A program made the position numbers and the translations under genes. From Streptomyces sp. MA5143a (GTDB lineage: Bacteria; Actinomycetota; Actinomycetes; Streptomycetales; Streptomycetaceae): a stretch of 64,000 bases of DNA. The stretch's first letter is position 1. Every line of letters begins with the position of its first letter. Shown piece by piece: positions 59,308 to 64,000 of the stretch. The DNA lies in assembly GCF_900290235.1 (NCBI RefSeq), contig NZ_OLMK01000001.1:142403-206402 (forward strand), in the 5' to 3' direction. The notes beneath the pieces were generated by a model, which made no database searches, was not told the origin of the DNA, and saw only the letters and a program-made list of their open reading frames with translations.

Positions 59308-61874
59308 GCGACACCACCGTGGAGACCGGCGTGCGGAAGGCCGAGGGGCGCACCCTGCCCGTCACCGACCTCTCCCTCGTCGTCCTGATCGGCGCCTCCG
59401 GCTCCGGCAAGTCGACCTTCGCCCACAGGCACTTCAAGCCCACCGAGATCATCTCCTCCGACTTCTGCCGGGGCCTCGTCTCCGACGACGAGAACGACCA
59501 GAGCGCGACGAAGGACGCCTTCGACGTGCTGCACTACATCGCCGGCAAGCGGCTCGCCGCCGGCCGTCGTACCGTCGTCGACGCGACCAGCGTGCAGTCG
59601 GAGTCCCGCAAGCAGCTCATCGACCTGGCCCGGAAGCACGACGTGCTGCCGATCGCCATCGTGCTGGACGTGCCCGAGGAGGTGTGCGCCGAGCGCAACG
59701 CGGCCCGCACCGACCGCGCCGACATGCCGCGCCGCGTCATCCAGCGCCACACCCGCGAACTCCGCCGCTCACTGCGCCACCTGGAGCGCGAGGGCTTCCG
59801 CAAGGTGCACGTCCTGCGGGGCGTGGCCGACGTCGAGAACGCCACGATCGTCACCGAGAAGCGCTACAACGACCTCACCCACCTCACCGGCCCGTTCGAC
59901 ATCATCGGCGACATCCACGGCTGCGCCCACGAGCTGGAGGCACTCCTCGGCAAGCTCGGCTACGTCGACGGTGTCCACCCCGAGGGCCGTACGGCCGTCT
60001 TCGTCGGCGACCTCGTCGACCGCGGCCCGGACAGCCCGGGCGTCCTGCGCCGCGTGATGTCCATGGTCGGCTCGGGCGACGCGCTGTGCGTGCCCGGCAA
60101 CCACGAGAACAAGTACGGCCGCTACCTCAAGGGCCGAGGCGTCCAGCACACCCACGGGCTCGCCGAGACCATCGAACAGATGGAAGGTGAGAGCGAGGAG
60201 TTCAAGAAGCAGGTACGGGAGTTCATCGACGGACTCGTCAGCCACTACGTCCTCGACGGCGGGAAGCTGGTCGTCTGCCACGCCGGCCTGCCGGAGAAGT
60301 ACCACGGCCGCACCTCCGGCCGGGTGCGCAGCCACGCCCTGTACGGCGACACCACGGGGGAGACCGACGAGTTCGGGCTGCCGGTGCGCTACCCGTGGGC
60401 GGAGGACTACCGGGGCCGCGCGGCCGTCGTCTACGGCCACACCCCGGTGCCGCAGGCCACCTGGCTGAACAACACCATCTGCCTCGACACGGGCGCGGTG
60501 TTCGGCGGGAAGCTGACCGCGCTGCGCTGGCCGGAGCGCGAACTGGTCGACGTACCGGCGGAGCGGGTCTGGTACGAGCCGACGCGACCGCTGGCCTCCG
60601 AGGCACCCGGCGGCCACGAGGGCCGGCCGCTGGCCCTGACGGACGTGCACGGCCGCCGTATCGTCGAGACCCGCTACGACGGCCAGGCCCGCGTCTCGAT
60701 CCGCGAGGAGAACGCGGCCGCCGCGCTGGAGGTCATGAGCCGTTTCGCCGTCGACCCGCGGCTGCTGCCGTACCTCCCGCCGACCATGGCGCCGACGGCC
60801 ACCTCGCACGTCGAGGGCTATCTGGAGCACCCGGCGGAGGCGTTCGCGCAGTACAAGGAGGACGGGGTCGCGCGGGTCGTGTGCGAGGAGAAGCACATGG
60901 GCTCGCGGGCCGTCGCCCTGGTCTGCCGTGACGCGGACGCGGCCCGCCGACGGTTCGGTGTGGACGGCCCCACCGGCTCCCTCTACACCCGTACCGGCCG
61001 CCCGTTCTTCGACGACGAGGCCCGCACCGAGCTGGTCCTCGGCCGGGTGCGCGAGGCCATGACGGCGGCCGGGCTGTGGGAGGAGCTCGACACCGACTGG
61101 GTGCTGCTCGACGCCGAGCTGATGCCGTGGTCGCTGAAGGCGTCCGGGCTGCTGCGCACCCAGTACGCGGCGGTCGGCGCCGCGTCCGGCGCGGTGTTCC
61201 CCGGGGCGCTGGCCGCCCTGGAGGGCGCGGCGGCACGGGGCGTCGACGTGGGCGGGTTGCTGGACAAGCAGCGGGAGCGGGCCGCCGACGCGGCCGCGTT
61301 CACCGAGGCGTACCGGCGCTACTGCTGGCCCACCGAGGGCCTGGACGGGGTGCGGCTCGCCCCGTTCCAGATCCTCGCCGTCCAGGGCCGCAGCCTCGCG
61401 GCGCTGCCGCACGACGAGCAGCTCGCCCTGATCGACCGGCTCGTCGAGTTCGACGCCAGCGGACTGTTGCAGACCACCCGGCGCCTCTTCGTGGACACCG
61501 GCGACGAGGACTCGGTCCGCGCCGGCGTCGACTGGTGGCTGGAGATGACGGGCCGCGGCGGCGAGGGCATGGTGGTCAAGCCGGTCGGAGCCGTGGTCCG
61601 TACGGAGCAGGGGCGGCTGGTGCAGCCCGGCATCAAGTGCCGGGGCCGGGAGTACCTGCGCATCATCTACGGCCCGGAGTACACCCGCCCGGACAACCTG
61701 GCCCGGCTGCGCGGCCGTTTCCTCAACCACAAGAGGTCGCTCGCCATCCGCGAGTACGTCCTCGGTCTGGAGGCCCTCGACCGGCTCGCCGAGGGGGAGC
61801 CGCTGTGGCGGGTGCACGAGGCGGTGTTCGGGGTACTGGCCCTGGAGTCGGAGCCGGTCGACCCCCGGCTGTGA
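59304..61874 (+). CDS. pnkp: polynucleotide kinase-phosphatase-ligase Pnkp (RNA repair)
   Basis: This 856-residue three-domain RNA repair enzyme begins with a kinase, P-loop LIGASGSGKSTFAHRHF (near residue 30). The metallophosphatase follows, with GDIHGCAHELEALLGKLGY, FVGDLVDRGPDSPG and CVPGNHENKYGRYL (200-270). The C-terminal adenylyltransferase/ligase has its nucleotidyl Lys in EEKHMGSRAVAL (near 531) and a MVVKPVG motif V. It heals and seals tRNAs cut by ribotoxins, with Hen1 adding the 2'-O-methyl mark. ATG 59304 overlaps the Hen1 stop, so the pair is co-translated. All three active sites look intact. Confidence 0.93.
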   Translation: MSDTTVETGVRKAEGRTLPVTDLSLVVLIGASGSGKSTFAHRHFKPTEIISSDFCRGLVSDDENDQSATKDAFDVLHYIAGKRLAAGRRTVVDATSVQSESRKQLIDLARKHDVLPIAIVLDVPEEVCAERNAARTDRADMPRRVIQRHTRELRRSLRHLEREGFRKVHVLRGVADVENATIVTEKRYNDLTHLTGPFDIIGDIHGCAHELEALLGKLGYVDGVHPEGRTAVFVGDLVDRGPDSPGVLRRVMSMVGSGDALCVPGNHENKYGRYLKGRGVQHTHGLAETIEQMEGESEEFKKQVREFIDGLVSHYVLDGGKLVVCHAGLPEKYHGRTSGRVRSHALYGDTTGETDEFGLPVRYPWAEDYRGRAAVVYGHTPVPQATWLNNTICLDTGAVFGGKLTALRWPERELVDVPAERVWYEPTRPLASEAPGGHEGRPLALTDVHGRRIVETRYDGQARVSIREENAAAALEVMSRFAVDPRLLPYLPPTMAPTATSHVEGYLEHPAEAFAQYKEDGVARVVCEEKHMGSRAVALVCRDADAARRRFGVDGPTGSLYTRTGRPFFDDEARTELVLGRVREAMTAAGLWEELDTDWVLLDAELMPWSLKASGLLRTQYAAVGAASGAVFPGALAALEGAAARGVDVGGLLDKQRERAADAAAFTEAYRRYCWPTEGLDGVRLAPFQILAVQGRSLAALPHDEQLALIDRLVEFDASGLLQTTRRLFVDTGDEDSVRAGVDWWLEMTGRGGEGMVVKPVGAVVRTEQGRLVQPGIKCRGREYLRIIYGPEYTRPDNLARLRGRFLNHKRSLAIREYVLGLEALDRLAEGEPLWRVHEAVFGVLALESEPVDPRL

Positions 61875-62064
61875 CCGCCGGGCCTGCGCCTGTGCGGCGA
61901 CTTTGCGGCTGATAATGTCGCAGACAGGCGTGGCCGTGCTCCGCGTTCGAATGGTTTCAGCGGTTCCGGCACTGCTCGGGGGCAGCGATCGCAGCCAATC
62001 GCAGGCGATCGCTGTCACCCGGGTCGGTCCCATCGGTTCCATTCGAAGGTATGCGGGGTACCCC

Positions 62065-63852
62065 ATGCGTCGCAGTACAGCGCAGTCCGGGCGACAGCGA
62101 TCGGCACTCGACGCCGCCTACGACGAGTGCCGCCGCCTGGTCCGCACGACACGGCCCACCGAGTACGCCCTGATGGGTCTGATGCCCCCGGCGGCCCGGC
62201 CCGCCTGCTGGGCCCTGTACGCGGCGTTCGCCCACGCGGACGACCTGCTCGACTCCACCGACGGCACCCCCGAGGAGCGCGCCGACCGGCTCCGGGAGTG
62301 GCGGACGGCGCTGGAGGCCGACCTCACCAGCGGCACCAGCGACGACCCGATCCGGCTCGCGCTGACCGACGCCGTCTGGCACTGGGGGCTCGACCTCGGC
62401 GACCTGCTGGGCGCGCTGGAGGCGGTCCAGCGGGACGGCGACCGGCAGTCCGTCGCCACCTGGCAGGAGTGGCGGGAACGGTCCCACGCCCAGAACATCA
62501 GCTGGCCCGAGCAGTTCATGCGACTGCTCGTGCGGTGCGGCCTGCCCGTCCCCGTACGGTTGCGGGACGTGCCGGGCTTCACCCGTTTCGTGGAGGGGCT
62601 GTTCCTCGCGGACATGCTCCGCGACCTCCCCGAGGACCTCGACGGCGGCCATGTCTGGTTCCCGACCGAGGTGCTCGACCGGTTCCAGGTCGCCCCGGCC
62701 GACCTGATCGCCCGTCGGTGGACCCCCGCCGTCCGGCGGCTCATCGCCCACCTCACGGGTGAGGCCCGCGACTGGCTGGAGGGCGCCCGCCGGGTCCTGC
62801 GCGGCAGCCTGCCGCTGGGGCCGGCGATCGTCCTGGACACCACCGTCGACCTGTTCACCGCGGAGCTGGACGCGATCATAGGCGCGGGCCCCGCCGCGCT
62901 GAGCCGGCCCGTACGCGTCCCCCGGCACAAGCAGTGGCGCGTCCTCGGCCCGGCCCGCGCCCGCGCCGCCGCGATCTGGCGGCTGACCCTGCCGCCCACC
63001 ACAACCACTCCCGGTGGCCGCCCGGCCCCGGGCCCCGACACCGACGCCCCGCACCCCACCCCCGAGTGGCAGCCGGTGCCGGTCGCCGAGCCGCCGCTGC
63101 CGCCGCGCCCCCACGTCGACGGCGTACGCCCGCCCGAGATCGCCGCCGCCCAACTCCCGAACCACGTGGCCATCGTCATGGACGGCAACGGCCGCTGGGC
63201 CACCGGCCTCGGCCTGCCCCGCGACGAGGGGCACCGCGCCGGGGCGGTCGCCCTGCGCGACGTCGTCCAGGGCGCCCTGGAGATCGGCCTGCGCCATCTG
63301 ACGGTGTACGCGTTCTCCACGGAGAACTGGAAGCGCTCACCCGACGAGGTCTCCAAGCTGTTCGCCATCATGCGCGCCGAACTCCTCGACGGCGAACTGC
63401 TCCAGCACGACGTGCGCCTGCGCTGGATCGGCTCCCCCGACGGCCTCCCGGACGACGTCGTCGAGGTCCTGCGCTCCCAGGAGCGCGCCACCCGCCACCG
63501 CACGGGCCTGACCCTCAATGTCTGCGTCAACTACGGCGGCCGCGCCGAACTGACCCAGGCGGGCGCGGCCCTCGCGCGTGCCGCCCTCGCCGGCGACATC
63601 GACCCCTCCCGGGTCACCGAGCAGCAGTTCGCCGCGCACCTCCCGCACCACGCCATGCCCGACGTGGACCTCCTGTGGCGCACCAGCGGCGAACTCCGCA
63701 TCTCCAACTTCCTCCCCTGGCACGCCCACTACGCCGAACTCCACTTCACCGACGCCCCCTGGCCGGAGGCCGACCGCCGAGACCTCTGGCAGGCCCTGGA
63801 GACCTACACCCAGAGAAAACGCCGCAAGGGAGCGGCAACGGAAACGAAGTAG
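62065..63852 (+). CDS. fusion of squalene/phytoene synthase-like domain and cis-prenyltransferase (UPPS-like)
   Basis: This 595-residue two-domain protein has a head-to-head prenyl synthase fold at residues 15-300. The first Asp-rich site is AHADDLLDSTDG (near 57) and the second is FLADMLRDLPEDLDGGHVWF (near 180). After a Pro-rich linker (about 310-360) comes a complete cis-prenyltransferase: NHVAIVMDGNGRWATGLGL (near 367), TVYAFSTENWKRSPDEVSKL, and RTSGELRISNFLPWHAHYAE. The C-terminal half alone would be a normal UPP synthase. ATG 62065 is the likely start (GGGG upstream); an upstream in-frame start at 61903 would add 54 residues. A single chain might make and condense polyprenyl diphosphates. 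Confidence 0.85.
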   Translation: MRRSTAQSGRQRSALDAAYDECRRLVRTTRPTEYALMGLMPPAARPACWALYAAFAHADDLLDSTDGTPEERADRLREWRTALEADLTSGTSDDPIRLALTDAVWHWGLDLGDLLGALEAVQRDGDRQSVATWQEWRERSHAQNISWPEQFMRLLVRCGLPVPVRLRDVPGFTRFVEGLFLADMLRDLPEDLDGGHVWFPTEVLDRFQVAPADLIARRWTPAVRRLIAHLTGEARDWLEGARRVLRGSLPLGPAIVLDTTVDLFTAELDAIIGAGPAALSRPVRVPRHKQWRVLGPARARAAAIWRLTLPPTTTTPGGRPAPGPDTDAPHPTPEWQPVPVAEPPLPPRPHVDGVRPPEIAAAQLPNHVAIVMDGNGRWATGLGLPRDEGHRAGAVALRDVVQGALEIGLRHLTVYAFSTENWKRSPDEVSKLFAIMRAELLDGELLQHDVRLRWIGSPDGLPDDVVEVLRSQERATRHRTGLTLNVCVNYGGRAELTQAGAALARAALAGDIDPSRVTEQQFAAHLPHHAMPDVDLLWRTSGELRISNFLPWHAHYAELHFTDAPWPEADRRDLWQALETYTQRKRRKGAATETK

Positions 63853-64000
63853 CGGGCCAGAGGGGAGGCACGGAGGGCAGAGGGCGCAGCCCCCGCCCTC
63901 CAGGGGCGTGGGGAACTGCGCGACCGGCCCCCACGCACCCGCGGACACACACGCGCGCATCCCCGGGGGCGAAACCCTCACCCCACGAGCCGCAACCGCA
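63853..64000. other. intergenic end of window with Streptomyces repeat element
   Basis: No gene is visible after the prenyltransferase stop. GGGGCGTGGGGAACTGCGC at 63903-63921 belongs to the GGGGCGYGGGGAACYGCGC family also seen inverted at 54923-54941. The rest is Pro-codon-like GC-rich sequence. Confidence 0.55.

Noticed and set aside
1..64000. tRNA, rRNA, CRISPR array or known riboswitch
   Set aside because: I saw no cloverleaf with a GTTCGANTC arm, no spaced identical repeats and no recognisable riboswitch core. A covariance search could still find a diverged one.

Overview
This is high-GC actinobacterial DNA, almost certainly from a Streptomyces chromosome. The signs are the strong GC bias at third codon positions, frequent GTG starts, many ATGA stop/start overlaps, class F sortase, DesK/DesR-like two-component proteins, Pnkp/Hen1, SepF, a TrkA pair beside an APC permease, and copies of the GGGGCGYGGGGAAC extragenic element often seen in streptomycetes. 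I see no tRNA, rRNA, CRISPR array or intact integrase.

Layout. 1-5.7 kb looks like core genome: the end of a DUF3159 protein, two TrkA/RCK potassium-uptake proteins, a 36-residue membrane protein, an APC permease and a TRAM-domain RNA methyltransferase. 5.7-17.1 kb looks like an acquired and decaying island. It is bracketed by two 71-bp copies (about 79% identical) of the 3' end and terminator of the methyltransferase gene. It carries an MFS exporter with a frameshift in a G7 tract, an SMP-30-like secreted protein, an F420/NADP-type reductase, two metallo-beta-lactamase-fold proteins, an IS110 transposase with an amber stop, an AraC gene beside a decayed duplicate, an NTF2-like protein, a hydrolase and a broken AbiEii-type locus. 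A frameshifted two-component pair follows (17.1-18.2 kb).

18.3-23.5 kb holds a flavin reductase, an alpha/beta hydrolase, a FAD monooxygenase with a divergent LysR regulator, and an acetyltransferase. 23.8-30.8 kb is a P450 locus: a zinc alcohol dehydrogenase and a self-sufficient CYP102-type P450 share dyad operators with the same half-site, followed by an MFS exporter and a TetR regulator. 30.8-32.7 kb encodes a MerR protein fused to HEAT-like repeats and overlapping a second HEAT protein. 33-39 kb is a LacI-controlled sugar locus (periplasmic-binding lipoprotein, permease, ATPase, PfkB kinase, small monooxygenase) with operators TGTCATCG(A/T)TGACA.

39-46.7 kb encodes secreted and surface functions: a phosphodiesterase with a jacalin-like tail, an acetyltransferase, a sigma factor with a membrane partner, a class F sortase overlapping its likely substrate, a membrane protein and a divergent DesK/DesR-like pair. 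46.7-50.9 kb is one giant gene fusing assimilatory nitrate reductase to a diflavin reductase. 51-57 kb contains SepF, an AAA ATPase overlapping a MazG-like hydrolase, small conserved proteins, an F420-dependent oxidoreductase and a methyltransferase. 57.6-61.9 kb is the Hen1-Pnkp RNA repair operon. 62-63.9 kb encodes a fusion of a squalene/phytoene-synthase-like domain to a cis-prenyltransferase, the most intriguing enzyme in the window.
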